A stretch of DNA of 64,000 nt from Phycomyces nitens (GCA_022702545.1 JAHRBC010000002.1:6820001-6884000), one strand, 5' to 3'. Shown: positions 36,627 through 50,281, counted from the first letter of the stretch. Numbers and translations: made by a program. Notes: generated by a model from the letters alone, not told the origin.

Positions 36627-37783
36627 ATGTCTATAGAATGCGAGTTTGAATGGCCCTGGATATCTTATCCAATCATATTCTGCGGCTGTCTATTTGGGGT
36701 ATTCTGTCTCACTCGAATCTGTAGTTCATCATCATCATCAGCATCATCACCGCCATATTTTCAAAGACATTTGATGGACTCTAGGTGGTCAGTTGATGAT
36801 GAAGAGTATCAGCAGCTCAATGTACCTCGATACAATTCAGTCCATGGTAATCCCAAAAAATGTGGCTTTGTGAGGCTGATATCTGCTCTAATAATACACG
36901 GCTGTTTAATGTAGACTATTATCAGCCAACAGGATACATGTCCAAGGGAATAAGCACCCAGCAGCTAATATCTATTTTGCACCGAGGAGTGTATGCCTAT
37001 GAATTCAAGCCAAATGACCCTGAGCATGCTGTCAATAACAGGACCCAACTGAGTTTCCTGGGCGGAGAGAGTTCTCTGCAGACTAATATCGGTCTTCCTA
37101 CCAACCAAGACACCTGTTACTGGGAGGTAAGCCACTTGGTTTTTTTTAGCAAACAAGTCAGGGAGTACTTGTTGACATTTCAATAACCCAATTCATAGGC
37201 CACACTAACAACAGTTGATCCAACGTCTTTTGTGTCTGTGGGAATAGCCACAAAGCCTTATGCTGGCTGGAGATGTCCAGGTAACAATGACTCTGGGCAC
37301 ACATTTGTACTCATTATATATATACATGGAATAGCAACTAATTTCTGCGATACTGGTCGGTTTAGAGCCAATCCCCATTCATATGTGGTGTCTTCGATGG
37401 GTGGTTCAATGTATGGCTCTGGATTTAGTCAGGGTGACGTGATTGGGATTGGTTACAATCCAAGCCATGGAACAGTCTTCTTTACTTTTAATGGCGACCT
37501 ACTGGATGTAGCTTGTAATGGGATCCAGTGGGACATGTTTCCAACCATTGATGTCAGAGGCACGGCAGACATAGATGTGAATCTGGGCCAGCATGTCTAT
37601 AGGTATCCAAAGGCCAATACACTTCCTTGGGGATTGGCGTCCTTTGTGTTTTCGGAACCCCCACCAGCCTATGGAGCCCAAAAGGAATCGGTCCTGCTGG
37701 CCCTTGGTCCCAATTCTCAGCCAAGAGATGGCTCGGTTAATTTGGACTCATTGAACCGGCTGGTGGTCCAACCAGATCTATAA
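36627..37783 (+). CDS. SPRY-domain membrane protein, Ssh4/Ear1-like Rsp5 adaptor
   Basis: Four exons, 36627-36846, 36915-37126, 37199-37280 and 37335-37783, give 320 aa. A single membrane helix lies near the N-terminus (ISYPIIFCGCLFGVFCLTRI). The SPRY domain includes CYWEATLTT, FVSVGIATKPYAGWRCP, GDVIGIGYNPSHGTVFFTFNGDLL and DVNLG. The tail contains EPPPAY, a PPxY motif of the kind bound by Rsp5/Nedd4 WW domains. Membrane helix, SPRY domain and PPxY in this order are the layout of yeast Ssh4 and Ear1, which bring membrane proteins to Rsp5 on endosomes and vacuoles. The third intron (37281-37334) is uncertain because reading through it is also open. Confidence 0.78.
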
Positions 37784-40700
37784 ATCTGATTTTAGCACAT
37801 TGGAAAAAATGTGGTTCTGTATCTCTCATATCTTAATAAATTGCAATGAAAAATAATAATAATAAAATAAAAAACTTGCTTGTTTTGTTCGTGTTGACAA
37901 TCAGTGAGTTTATATGAATCGCTTGTGTGCCGTGAAAGGAGTACAGGCTCTACCAGCACTGTTTTTTCTATTTTTTATTTTGGAATCTCCTTGTCATGCT
38001 TGGCTGTGTATTTAACAATCAAGTGATCTTATTTTGTGATAAGCTGCTTGTGACATGTAACCCTATAATCAACTTCTATACAAACCTCACGCACGGTGCA
38101 CACAGCCAAGAGTAATCAGCGTTTCTTATCTAAAAAGGTGCGGTTAGCCTTGTTGACAAAAAAGAAAAAAAACGAGACTTGTTGAGATCTAGGTTCTCTT
38201 TGAAATTCTGTGTCAAATACTGCAGACAATATATTAATAATGTCATCAGACGATCTGTAGAATCTCACTTTATCAACAAGCCCTCATTTGGCCAGCTTAT
38301 GACTAGAGTTACCAAAAAGACCAGCTTTGGAATAATGTATATTAATATTCCTTGGCTGTCCTTCTCTACCAGACAATCTCGTTTATATATATATATGTAT
38401 AAATATATAAATATATATAAGCAATGACAATTGAATATTCATTGTATATATTTTTAGCTGGATCTAATCAATCAATAATATAATTTCTACAAGTTTCACA
38501 CGCTTCTGGATGAATATTTATTGATTGTCAATGGGCCTTTATAAGACATGGTCCGTTGGATGTTATCTGCTTTGTGTTTGCTTAATAAAGACAGGCTGTG
38601 TGGTATCATACATGTCATTACTCCTGTTTTGGTCAGCTACAAATAGAGAGTTTTGTTTTATATCTTACACAGAAATCCTTGGTTGGGCTTTTGTATCTAT
38701 ATTTTATTTTGAGTTGGTAGGACACTGATCCTCTCTTAATGGCAGGTAACATGTTGCACCAAATGAAGCACACCTTTATCTCAATTGGTTCAAGACAAGG
38801 CTTGACACCATCCTGCCCAATTTACAATACATTAATATCATATAGCTTTTTAATCCTTGCCGTCAGTTGCATGTTGCATGTTGTTTTTTTGGTTTTGTGT
38901 GTGAAAATCCCGGTTGGGACTTGCGAATGATTCGGTTGCTCTATACTTTTGTTGAACCTCTAGTTTTTCCGGCTTGGACAACCAGCCGACTGTCCCTAAC
39001 GTCCTCGGCCACGGCTCATGTTACAATCAAGAGCCTATTGTGTATCACTTTATAGTTTGTAAAATAAATAGACAAATTATCCAATCTCACTTTTAGTCGA
39101 TTCAAGAATAAGATTCAAATTAACTTTCTTGTGTAAAATAAGTCTGTTTGATAATCATTGGCAAATGTTTTTTTTTTGATAATTAATTTTATCTGATATT
39201 TTTTTTATTGCCTGAATGTATCAGACTATAGGTAACCAAGTGTAGACAACGCCAAGTGGGTTTCTATTGCCTAGACCATATACTCTAAATAAGAACCTTG
39301 GAGAACAATATCATATCATGCCACGGTCATGAACAAGAAGAAAAAGAAGAAAAAGAAGAAAAGTTTACAAGATTTTTCTCATAGTTTAAAAGGCATGGGA
39401 GTATTCTCTCGAATTTATGTGGGCCAGTCTATTTAATTTCTCTGGTTATTGCTGCCTGATAATCTCTTTTGGTCCAAGATGTACAAGATGCTTTGATGCT
39501 TTGATGCTCTGGACCAGTTTATACTCTCTAGCTTATTACTCTTCTGTACAGATGAACCTGTTGCATAAAATATATATTATATATTCTATGCCATGATTTA
39601 ATATAACAAAAGATGACCAAAATTGTTATTGCTATACCTATTAAGATTGAAAACATTCCACAGTTTAGCCTATTTGATTTGATTTTCTCTTCAATATACT
39701 AAAAGAATCCCAAGATCCTTGTCCTTCCTTTCCACGCAAACACCAAATTCCATCTTGGTACAACTGCCGGTATGCTGATTAGATTCTTTATACAATAATG
39801 ATTTATTGGTGAGAATCCACAAGGAGTTTTTCTTGCTCAGCAACTCTTTATAATCTTCTTTTACACCTTTAAAAAAAAGTGGTCTATTCACTCCCAACAG
39901 AGTCTACTACAAAAAAGAAAGAGAGAGAGAGAACCTTGATTCAAGTAATACACGATGTTTTCCTAATTGGATCATATGTGGTCCCAGAGCTCTTTCGGCA
40001 GTCGACTGATGTTCAAGCCAGAAAAAAATATAAGGCAAGAGGCAATGGGTTTTATTTTAGAAAAAGAGGGTGTGCAAGGTTAGATAGATATAATAGACAT
40101 ATTTCTATCAGACAGATAATCGAGATATCCAAAGACATCCTTGAAATGCCTATAGAAATCCTTTATACAGATTTTGTCACTTTATTTTTGCCTGTTGCAC
40201 CATACCCCGATATATATAATTATAGTGCCAGATTATTGTAGACGTGGCTGTGATATTCATAAGCAAGTAACCAGGCAACCAAACAAGAGTCGGTCGGCCT
40301 ACCAGTCGTAGCTTATTACCATTGTCTCGAGACAAGGCCATTGACTACAAATTATAGATGTATATGCATTTTGGGTCAAATTGATAGGCCTTGGTCTGAT
40401 TCATCTAGAACACACGAGGCTGTGAATGGCGGGTATTGTTTTCACAGTCTTCTTTAGTCTAGACTTGTGAATACAACAAAAAAAAACACACACACAGTGA
40501 TAGTTTGGTAATTAAATATGCGCTCAATCTACGGGGCATTTGACCCGAGAATGTGGACCAGTTGACCTTTGGGACAATCAATATGATTATTTACTTTTTT
40601 TTAAAAAATATATATATACAATGGTCATTGTTGCCCTTGCAAGTCTTTATGAGTTTAAGAAAAATAATAAAAAGGTAGATGGTCTTGTCTTTAAAATATT

Positions 40701-42480
40701 CTTCCGATTTGTGCAATGGACGAATTGGTTCTTGACGGGTTAAAATGGATATAAATATATAATTGTGCAATAACCATCAGAAAAGACGACAGAAAGTATT
40801 GAGTATGCTTGCTATTTTTTTTTATTATTATTATTCGTTTTACCAAAAAGTATACCAAACATTTTACCATTCCATCAATATTTATATATTTATATATTTA
40901 TATATTTATATATATATATGGGTTCCTCTGTTTTGCGGATACCCTTGCTGTAAATGCCTCTGTGTAACCTCTTTACTCTCATATATTCTAATTATTTCAT
41001 TGTGTTTGATCGTTAAGCTCATTTTCATTCCAATAGGTACAAAGTACATGAGTATTGGTATAAAAAATGCATTGGATCCAACAATAACAGGGCATAGAGT
41101 TGGTTTTGGTTTTGGTTTCCAAGTATCCAAGATCATGTATTATAGCTATTGTGATCAAAGACACCATTCTCATCCTTTGTGTAACTATGCCGTAACTATG
41201 ACTATTCAAGGGCTCCTTGTTGTGAATGATTCATAACATTTCTCAAGGTATACGACTCTTGTTCATGTAGCCGTATAAATATTGAATGTTGTGAATTTTA
41301 TGGATCCATGAAACCTTGGCTACCACTTTACATGAACCTAAAAATTATATATATATGTATGAAAGCCGTTTCAAGATATAATTGTCAAGGTGTACCATTA
41401 TCATTTTGAAAAAGGACAAGGCGTCATTGTAGAACAACAAGTGAGAGCCATTTTACATTTCATCATCTTACAAGAACCTACTGCCATCAAAAAAAAGTAT
41501 ATCCAAAGACATATTTCAGAGCCATTCATGGCCAAGCACAAATACACCTCGATTCATTGTTGTCTTTGTAACATGTCGGTAAGCTCTCTTGCTATAGCCA
41601 TTTTGATTTATTAGAAATATATAATATTCATTCAGTATTCTCTTTGACCGAGGTATGGCATGTGTATTAATCTATCATTATACTATCAATGACAGTCTTG
41701 GGTAGTCTTTGGTATACTTTGTCCTCTGTTAAACATCTTGACATTTGTATATTGCCATCAATTTGTGCAATAAAACAAAAGCAGGCATGGCATATACAAA
41801 TGCATGATAAAAAAAGGGGTTAGAGATGTGTATCAGAATATCCCTAATAGTATAATTAATTGGTTTTCAAAAATCCTTTGGTTTTCTCTCTCTGGATTTT
41901 GAATCAGCTAACCAAGCCGTGATAGAGCTGGTTTGAATGGACCGGATACATTGGTTGGTCAGAGTGAGCTATCAAATGATGGAACACCCGGTCTCTTTAG
42001 AGGACCTTTGTTTGGCCAATGTGTTTGGTTTTGTGTGCTGGGAAACCTGGAGTAGTTGGTGTTTCAAAACTATAGAATATTTGTTTCTCTTTTTCTCTCT
42101 CTTATACCCACTCTCTTGTCTGTCTATTGAACCCAGTTTTGGGCATAACTCTGCTTTATATATATATATATGTGTGTATAGCCTACATTGTTTGGCCGTA
42201 CTTGGTCCACAGCAACCATCTTAGCCAAAAGATAAAATATATTGATGATTTATACAATCCATTTGTATTGGCAAGACAGCAAACACTTTTATATTCTAAA
42301 AGTACGCCTATTGTCAAAAAAACCATGTCTCTAAAAGAATCAAAATGTTGCGCCTTTTCTTTTTTTTTTTTTAAAAAAAAAAAGAAGAGTTTGGGACATG
42401 TGTTTGCCCAATATTCATACCGAACTACCAAAACGCACACTTGCTACCATGTCTATGAGAGTAGCTGTCTTTAGGCCAAT
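37784..42480. other. Gene-poor, AT-rich stretch
   Basis: Nearly 4.7 kb without a gene I can support. Frames such as 39879-40241, 41040-41236 and 41390-41614 (plus) are open for 60-120 codons but either lack an ATG at the right place or show no recognisable motif. (TA)n tracts occur at about 38385-38420 and 40885-40920, and long A/T homopolymers are common. Confidence 0.5.
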
Positions 42481-43879
42481 TGTCATTAGCAATATCTAAT
42501 CAATCCAACAAACGTCCTTGTCAACATTATAGACCCGCCTTGTACTCTACTAACTGTTAGTCCCGCAATTTCATCCGTTACTTCCAATATCTCCCACACC
42601 ACTTCTTTTGCTTTTCCCTCGTTGTCCCTGCTAATCCCATTCCCAAACAGCCCATCTTTGTATTTGTCTTTACTAACAACACATTTCCCACCATCCCTCT
42701 CTGTACCCCAAAATGCAACAGTCCGGACAGTAATCCCGGTGACAAAAAAAAAAAAAACGTCAGACTTGCTCAATATCTCTTTCATTGCCGTTCAAACTCC
42801 ATCTTTTCTCAGACGCCCTTACTTGATCTCTCAGTTTATCAAGTATAGAAAAAACCCCAAAGATAGTATCATATAAGCTTTGAAAGTCTCTTGAAAAAAA
42901 ATAGGGTGCTCACTCATCTGTCTATCCACTTTTGAGAACCACCGATCTTTAAGCCTGATCTAAACTCTTTATATAAACAAAAAAAAACTGAGCCAAAGAA
43001 TATCCAAGAGGTTCTACATGTTAATCTAAAAGACAAGAAGTTCAAGCCTATTTCGATTCTTAAAAGCAAAACAGACCAGATGTCCCAAGGATAGCTGCAG
43101 TTTGGACCCTTTTTTTTTCTGATCAAAACCAAATAGTTACAAAATTCAACCAGATGAGTGTGTTTGGTGCTTAATGTGAGGCTACTCCATCGAGAGGTAT
43201 CAATGTACCCAACAGATAATACGGTATATCTAAAACATAAAGCTAAGGAATTAAACCAAGTAAAAGGTTGTTTTCATGGGATAGAGCGCAACAGAATCAA
43301 GCAACCAAAAAATAATAATATGAATAATACAATTAAAATAACCACCATTAATTGCTACAACCTTGCAAAGGTTTTTGACAATTGAATATAAAGTACCTGT
43401 ACTTGATCCACATATTTGCAGAATATTAAACTACTCTTGTCCAGGAAAATCCTATGACAAAGCTTTAACAAACTAGTGTTCACAATCATGTTCAAGCACA
43501 CAGCAGCCAATATAATTAATAACGTAGTTTAGTCTCACTTATTTCAATCCTTGTTCTAATTGACACATATACAAGCTAATCTGGTAAACAAACCTTTGTC
43601 ACTGTCTCCCACCAACACAGCCATAAGTATGTTGTCTTGAGTTTTTTTGTAGTATTTAGCCACATATATTCTCACATTGCGTTTTTATAACTCACATTAT
43701 TCTCAAACATTTGAAAAGCCTCTATGCCAAATTTCTTTTAGCTTTATTTGATTAGTTTAAGAGATTCTACCTCTCAAGTTTCTTAAGTATGGATATCGTA
43801 CTAATGTCACTGTCATCTTCTCTGATTCACTTTTAAGCATTTTTACCATTACGGAACTTGTCTTATATCTGTCCGCTAG
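42481..43879. other. Unassigned region before RT debris
   Basis: No clear gene. A CT-rich open stretch at 42540-42880 (plus) resembles in composition the pyrimidine-rich coding of the LINEs here, so it may be retroposon debris, but no motif confirms it. Confidence 0.4.
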
Positions 43880-44450
43880 TGAAGAAATGTAATATTTTTG
43901 ACTTGAATAGCTGATGCCATACTCCTTTGGTAAGTTTAGATTTTAAAATGTTGACCTGTTTATTAAACTGTCTAGCAAATTCCAGGTTTGCATTATTATC
44001 AACCGCTTCTAAGCTGGATTCGTTTCCTTTAGAACCAATTCATCGCAGAGAATAGAGTTATTTAATGTATACTTATGGGAAAGTGTCATTAATAACATAC
44101 ACTTCTTTATTAAGATTTTTTTGATGGGTGTTTGGGAAAGATTCTCCAAGAGGTTTTTGGTAAAAGTAGAATCCATCTCTTTAGCCGCTCTCCTTTCAAT
44201 TAAATAGTTGGTATTTACTAAGGATATCTTTGGCTATTTATACTTCCTCTTCAATTCAAACATTTTTACACAGGTATCTGAACACTTGCGCTCAATTCAT
44301 TGAGCCAAAGAATGAGCTTGTACAAAACATAGAGATTCTCTATGGGTAAAACATTTTTACCGTATTGGAGAGATAATCAGGAAATTAACCTAATTATATG
44401 CTGACAAGATCCTATGTCTCCCACTATACTTATATAACTTTGGTTCCGTC
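43880..44450 (+). mobile_element. Heavily decayed reverse-transcriptase fragment
   Basis: Short stop-ridden pieces follow RT order. KLSSKFQVCIIINRF*AGFVSFRTNSSQRIELF (about 43968-44062) fits the segment around FQTGFMANRFIADNGLL. LYADKILCLP near 44397-44425 fits the YADD catalytic box, with the second Asp replaced by Lys. Much older than the other LINE copies here. Confidence 0.45.
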
Positions 44451-45885
44451 CGAGATCATCTATCCACCGGCGAGACAAAGTCTATCACCGAATCATGTGT
44501 AATATAAAGCAGAATTGTAATATGTGCTCTGCACATTAATTGTCACTTTGAGATTGCGTAATCACCCTGGATTTCTTACGTTTCTTCAATACTTGCTTTG
44601 TTTTTTGGTTGCCAAATGTTCTTCTCATATATGAACAAATCTCTGTTTCCAGCATTTCTTTGTGATAAATATAATACAGCATGATATGGTCTTTTATTTT
44701 GTGGATTAAATACGCTAGAATCACAATTAGAGAAAAGCGCTCTTAATATACAATTACTGCAATCAATTACAATTCAACTGACAATCCAATTCTGAAACAA
44801 TTCACTCTAACTGACATTTACCTGCCCACCTTGTTTTCACACATAGATGTGGGTAAGATAGAGAGCGAGAAAGGTTATCTTTTATGCTTACAGTTGGCAC
44901 TATTAGACCATACACACTGTTTTTTTTTTAAAAAAAAAAGATGCACTACTGTTGTATCCAACATAATCGTAGATTGAAACATTAACACAAATTACCAATA
45001 TTGAAACATATTGAATAACCGACCTACTGGAAGTGCACTAAAGAGTGTACCTTTCCAAATACATTATTCATACGTAAAGACACACTAACAACTAGTACTA
45101 ACACACTGGTTAATAGTACTAAGTAAAATAACAAGTCATATCTAATAGTTGGTAGAGAGAACAGACATTACATGATATCATCATATCATCACTAGCACTC
45201 ATCTCAATGTCTATATAAACGCACAATACGAATAGCAATAGTCTTCATCTGATTCACAAAAATTCTTTCTCTCTCAATAAACAAAGTCTCACCGTACTCT
45301 TGTCCGTGCTTTGTTTCCTCCTGATATTAACAACTACCCTATCTTGGATAATATCAATTTCATCTCTACCAAATACCCCAATGACTATCAATCAAGGAAC
45401 AATTGTCAAAAACATTTTAATTGACTATCAGCATACCAAGAGCTTTCACGTTTTTACATTTTATGCTACATATCCGCAGAATCTAATCCATTGCATTCTG
45501 TTATTTGATATATAACATAGATGCCGAAACATTTTAGGTCTATTGTGTATTATACGCAGCATTGATTCTCATATGGAAAGACACTTTTTGCACCATTTCT
45601 CTGTCATATGGCTAGAATGATCCAATGTCTAGCTTGAAAAAAAAACTTTCTTTTTTACCCTCTGACATTTCCTATTCATAAAGTATTGATATAGTTATAC
45701 ACTACAAAAAATTGAGTGGTTTAATTCATAGCCAACTACTATATTATCTTGCAATTAGTAGACTGAAGTTTTTTTTTTGTAGAACGAAAAAAGTCCTGTT
45801 AATTATTACGTGTCACGAAGAGGAACGGTATTTTGTTGTTGTTGTTGTATAAGAATTGAAAGAGGATTAGAAAATCTGGGAATAT
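44451..45885. other. AT-rich stretch without a supported gene
   Basis: A TATA-like TATATAAAC lies near 45214, but the only nearby frame with an ATG (45381-45515, plus) has 44 codons and no recognisable feature. Several long A/T homopolymers occur. Confidence 0.45.
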
Positions 45886-48285
45886 CTATATTAAATCTGT
45901 TTCAAAAGACAGTTGTGCGATGAATGAGCCTATTTGGAGGAGGATCAAAGGGAGAACAAAGGGTGTATCATCAAACATTAGCTTCCAATGTGATCGCCAT
46001 ATAGAGAGTACAATGCTACTGAGAATTTGACTGGAGTAGACGGGGTAGCCAAGCAATGGATTGAGAGGGAAGTTCAAGCAAAATATTGCAGAATATATAT
46101 CGGATAGCTGGGGATGGTGGCCGAAATACTTGTTCCAAGCGCTTTGCCATACTATCAATTTTAGAGGACATTGGTAGAGAAAGTGATATAAAGTATCATC
46201 TTCAAGATGTCAAATCGGACATTCAGCAGTGACAAAAAGAGATGGTGCACGATAGTGGAGGGTGGTTCGACACGAAAGGGTGTTGAGAATGACACGATAC
46301 CATATATTACTGGATATGTGTTGGATAGGGAGGGACCAAAAACTTTGTCACTGTCGAGATGTGAGTGGTAGTGGGGTTTTGGGTGCATCAGAAGGGTCTC
46401 TGCATATATCACGGGAGTGAGTTGTACTGAGGTCACGAAATTGTTTGCATCGTGGGTGAAGAGCAGCAACAAAGGGAGAACAGCTAACAGACAGAGGGTT
46501 TATAGGCAGGACTAGCAAAGGGTGTTCGAGTGGAGGCAATGTGGCTCGCCAGAAGAATGGAGTGAGTGTAGCTCGCTGTTTAGCAAGGTCTCGAGATAGT
46601 TTTGGAAATGAGTAATGGTGATAATGTCCTTTTGTCTGGAGTGCGAGGACGGATTGCCTGGAGTTCTTCATCATATATGAAAGCATCAGACGCTAAAAGA
46701 CGTTTCCAGCCTGCTGTACTATGTTCAGTGGGATCAGAGAATACAACTATATCCAATATTGGTAGAGAAAGACAAGTAGGGTAGCTAGCGGTAACGAAAG
46801 AGAAATCTTGCGGAATGGAATCCATAGCAGACAAAATAGAGTGAAGAGCATTCAGGGAAGATCGCAGTTGAGAATTTCGTAGACGTGGAAATAGCAGAGG
46901 AAGTCGAACATCTCCATGTGCTTGGTTAGGATCAAGGGTGTGCTCTATCCATGGAGTTACAAATGATGTAGATTTTTGTTGATCCATAATTGTCTGTAGC
47001 AATCGAATGGCAATGACCTTCTGGTGGGATTGCGGATCTAAAATACCCAAACCTCCTTGTAATCGGGGAAAACACAAAGAGGCCAGACTAGCCATGGGGA
47101 ACATTTTTTGGCGAAGGAACTGACCCATAATTGACCTTAGTTTGACAAAGAACTGCTGGGGGACAGTTGTAACCCGAATAACATGCCATATGCGTGACAG
47201 GATCAACGTGTTAACAACTGTTGCACGACCAAGTAGAGAGAGTGAACGTTGCGAGTGGATATGACATGCTGATTCAACCGAGTGCAGAAGTGACTGACAG
47301 AACTGATTTCGTTGAGCCAAGGAAGAAATCAAGGGAAATCCCAAATATATTAGGGCAGACGGTGAGGTGCGATTGTGCCATGCTATAATAGACTTGGTCC
47401 GAAGAAGATTCTGCCATTCTGTTAGTGGGGCACCAGAGAACGAAAACGCTTGTGTCTTGTGTAAGTTTATTCGTGCATTTGATGCCCGAGAGTATGTGTC
47501 CAAGTGCTGACATAGGATATCAAGGTCGGTCGAGTTATTAAGAAAAACCAAGACATCATCAGCATAAGCCAAGAGTTTGACAGGTGGTGGCGGTGTAGGC
47601 GTGTTATGATTGTGTGTGGGAATATTGAATCCATTAAAGGAAGTGTCATGGATCAATCGGCGAAGCAAAGGTTCAAAAGCAAGATTAAACAGTACTGGTG
47701 ATAATGGATCTCCTTGGCAAAGTCTCCGTTGTTGATCTACAGAAGGTAATATGAATCTATTCACATTGATTGAGATGCGAGTAGAGAAGAAGAGTTTTGA
47801 AATACAGTGAATGATGATATCAGGGAATCGAAAGTGTTTCAAGACTCGCTTCAGATATTCAGGATGTACTCTATCATATGTCTTTTCTTGGTCAAGTAGC
47901 AAACCAATAGAGTCAGCAGAGGGTTTTTATGCGTGTTTCATAACTAGGCGTGTCAAGAGCCCGTTGTCTGCAATAAACCTCCCTTTTACAAATCCAGTTT
48001 GGTATTTGTTAACCAGGGATTGGTATGCGGGTGTAATGGAAGAATTGAGCGAACGAGTGAACACTTTTGCATCAGTATTGATTAGCGCAATAGGTCGTCA
48101 CTTTTTTAAAGTGGAAAGGTCCCCTTTTTTAGGTAACAGGAACAAGCAAGTAGAGCTCAAGAATGAAGGAAATATTCCATGTAAGAGTGTATCGCCGTAG
48201 ACAGTTGTGACCAAGTCAGAGAAGCCATCCTCGGATAGTACTAATGACAAAAAAGCAAATAGTCTGCGACGATTGTCACTTTAAA
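45886..48285 (-). mobile_element. 5'-truncated LINE with reverse transcriptase
   Basis: Minus-strand ORF2 remnant. From its 5' end (about 48285): LLPKKGDLSTLKK*RPIALINTDAKVFTRS, YQTGFVKGRFIADNGLL, LLDQEKTYDRVHPEYL and LCQGDPLSPVLFNLAFEPLLRR. The catalytic KLLAYADDVLVF box lies near 47556-47590. It ends with IWRSHWKLMFDDTPF at the C-terminus near 45970. The frame 47902-46580 is open for 440 codons. At least two upstream stops (TGA in place of Trp near 48101, TAA near 47930) and later frame changes disable it. ORF1 and the endonuclease are missing. It belongs to the same LINE superfamily as the 58.8-kb copy but a different lineage. Confidence 0.85.
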
Positions 48286-48713
48286 GTAGTTTTAAAATAA
48301 CACCAAAAATGCATATAAGGTACCGTTTTTCACTCTTGATTCTACCAATATGTTCAATGCGATTTCTAAATTATGCATACTATTATACGGACAAGCACAT
48401 ATTTTAGTTGACGATACTTCAACTTGCTATGTAGTGTCCTTTGAAGTGAGCATTTCATAATAGATAATAGTTCATTTATAAAAAAAAATTGATTTTTTTC
48501 AATGCTGTGTATGCATTAAAAAAAAGAAAAGAAATTATGAAGTAAAAAAATAAATAAACTTATAGGTATATCCTATTTTGGCACAGAACGCCAAGTCATC
48601 ACAAACAATGATTACGTGTACCATTTTTTGGTCAGTAGTGCATCCCAATCAAAATAAATAGAGGGGCTTTTGGCTTTACCTTTTCCTCGCCTCTCTTTCA
48701 GCTATTTTTCAAT
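48286..48713. other. Intergenic region upstream of the unknown gene
   Basis: AT-rich, with a TATA-like AAATAAATAG near 48652-48662 about 55 bases before the ATG at 48714, and a CT-rich leader. No other feature seen. Confidence 0.45.
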
Positions 48714-50146
48714 ATGCTCGCTTTTACAGCCTCACAAACCGCTTCTTTCGCCAACGCTCCTGCTGGAACTTCTGTTCCTTTGCCTGCCCTCTCTGACGTT
48801 CTTGTCTCTTTGGAAGTTCCGCCTGTTAAGGCTTCCCTTGCCGTTGGTGCAGCCTGCGCTGCTCTTGCCGCCCCTGTGTTTTTCCAGGCCGTTGGAGGAG
48901 TTCCATACACTCCATCTATGACTCCAACACTTCGTGTGTTTAGAGTCCCAGCTCAAGGTATGTTCCTATCCTTTGTCTAGTATAATAGAGGGTTTGGTAC
49001 ATTATCAAAATATCCTCCTACCTAAAAAAGGAAGCCATGGTCTTTGGATTGTTTCAAATTATTTTCAAAAAAAAAATGCGATTTTTTGTGAAAAATAGCG
49101 ATTGTATATTTGAAAATACATCTTCTTGCTGACTGTTTTGTCAGTTCTGGTGGCTTTTTTTGGTAAAATAACAGTATAGGGTATATTTAAGAGATGTATT
49201 AACAAGGAATATATAATTATTATTTCCAAAAGCCTTTATATACTCTTATACTGTTATAAACTTATATTAATTGATATTTTGCTTATAGAACCAAAAAATC
49301 GATATTTTGGTAGTCCTAAAAAGGCAAGTTTCACTTTGTTGTTACACAAATATCCTATTAAGGTAGTGCTTTTTTGCCTAGTCAAACTTGAATGATTTTT
49401 TGATTATTTACCAAACCCTCTAATATGTTTCCAAAGGTGACTACGATACTCAAAAAAAAAACATCATTCACTTGATAGCACGCGGCCATAAGAGAAAGCA
49501 CGCAGAAATCACTGGTGGTGATGAAGAGGTTGGTCCCCCCACCTCCCGCCGTCGAATCGAGTACAGCGCTCCACCTCAGGGTAAGTAGCAAAATCTTTCC
49601 CCAATACAATTTTTCATGTCTTGACTTATATTTTACTTGTCATTTTTAGAAGAACCAGTTCCAAGAGGTGTCAAGCGCACACGCGATATTGACGCAGACG
49701 AGTTGGAACGAGTGTACAAACGAGTACAAGCTCGTTTCAAGGCCGGGCCTGTCATGCCCGAAACAAGAAGAAAGGTCGAGTTAGATCTGTGCACTTGGGT
49801 GGTCCGCAGGGAACACTTTCTCGAGATGGACGAGCTATACCAAGGTATGACTCAAGCACGGGAGGAGTTTATTAAGCAACAACAAAAGTTGCGGACTCCT
49901 CCCAGCCCCAGCAAGCAAAACGTGGTTGCCGTTACCGAACAGGCTGAGCAAGAGACAACCCCACAAATGGGACCTCTTGCTCAGAACGAAGAGGATTCCG
50001 AGGTTTCGCAAGAAACCTCATCTCTGTCCAGCTCCTCTGGGGACAGTGATACCTCTCGTGCCTCTGGTGACCAGGCCAACAACAACACGCCTTGGGAGAA
50101 GGTTCTCGGCGTCGCGGCCGCAGTGAAGAGGTTCTTCTCCTTTTAA
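48714..50146 (+). CDS. Unknown three-exon gene, relatively GC-rich
   Basis: Exons 48714-48957, 49437-49580 and 49650-50146 join in phase to 294 aa. I do not recognise the protein. Residues 1-62 are Ala/Ser/Val-rich with a hydrophobic stretch (ASLAVGAACAALAAPVFF, about 41-58), not at the extreme N-terminus and so a poor signal peptide. A charged middle follows (GHKRKHAEITGGDEE; TSRRRIEYS), then an Arg/Glu-rich, probably helical region (DADELERVYKRVQARFK ... HFLEMDELYQGMTQAREEF), a Ser/Thr/Gln-rich acidic tail and a basic end (VAAAVKRFFSF). The exons are clearly less AT-rich than the introns and the flanking LINE-filled DNA. Splice sites have good GTAAG/TTTTAG signals. The 3' end overlaps a perfect 17-bp hairpin. 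Function unknown. Confidence 0.65.
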
Positions 50147-50281
50147 GAACCTCTTCACTGCCAAGCCCAGCTACCTGATCCAGGCTGGGCTTGCTCTCCA
50201 AATCCGACTTGGAGATTCCGGCAGAAGCAACAGGAAGCAACAGGGAGTATCAAGATTGAAACGTGCCCACTAACAATCTTG
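50120..50281 (+). other. Four successive hairpins over the stop codon and 3' UTR
   Basis: Stem-loop 1: 50120-50136 with 50145-50161, a perfect 17-bp stem with an 8-base loop, ending across the TAA stop. Stem-loop 2: 50162-50171 with 50184-50193, 10 bp. Stem-loop 3: 50195-50201 with 50209-50215, 7 bp. Stem-loop 4: 50251-50258 with 50274-50281, 8 bp. Between and after stems 3 and 4 the motif AGCAACAGG recurs four times (about 50225-50315). The array could be a structured 3' UTR or a foldback element. Confidence 0.7.

Noticed and set aside
39879..40241. 120-codon open frame on the plus strand
   Set aside because: It opens with GTG, has no early ATG, no recognisable motif, and lies in AT-rich low-complexity DNA.
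41390..41614. 74-codon frame (HFEKGQGVIVEQQ)
   Set aside because: No ATG at a sensible place and no family resemblance; could be part of an old pseudogene but nothing confirms it.
45381..45515. 44-codon frame downstream of a TATA-like box
   Set aside because: Too short and featureless; no splice partners found.
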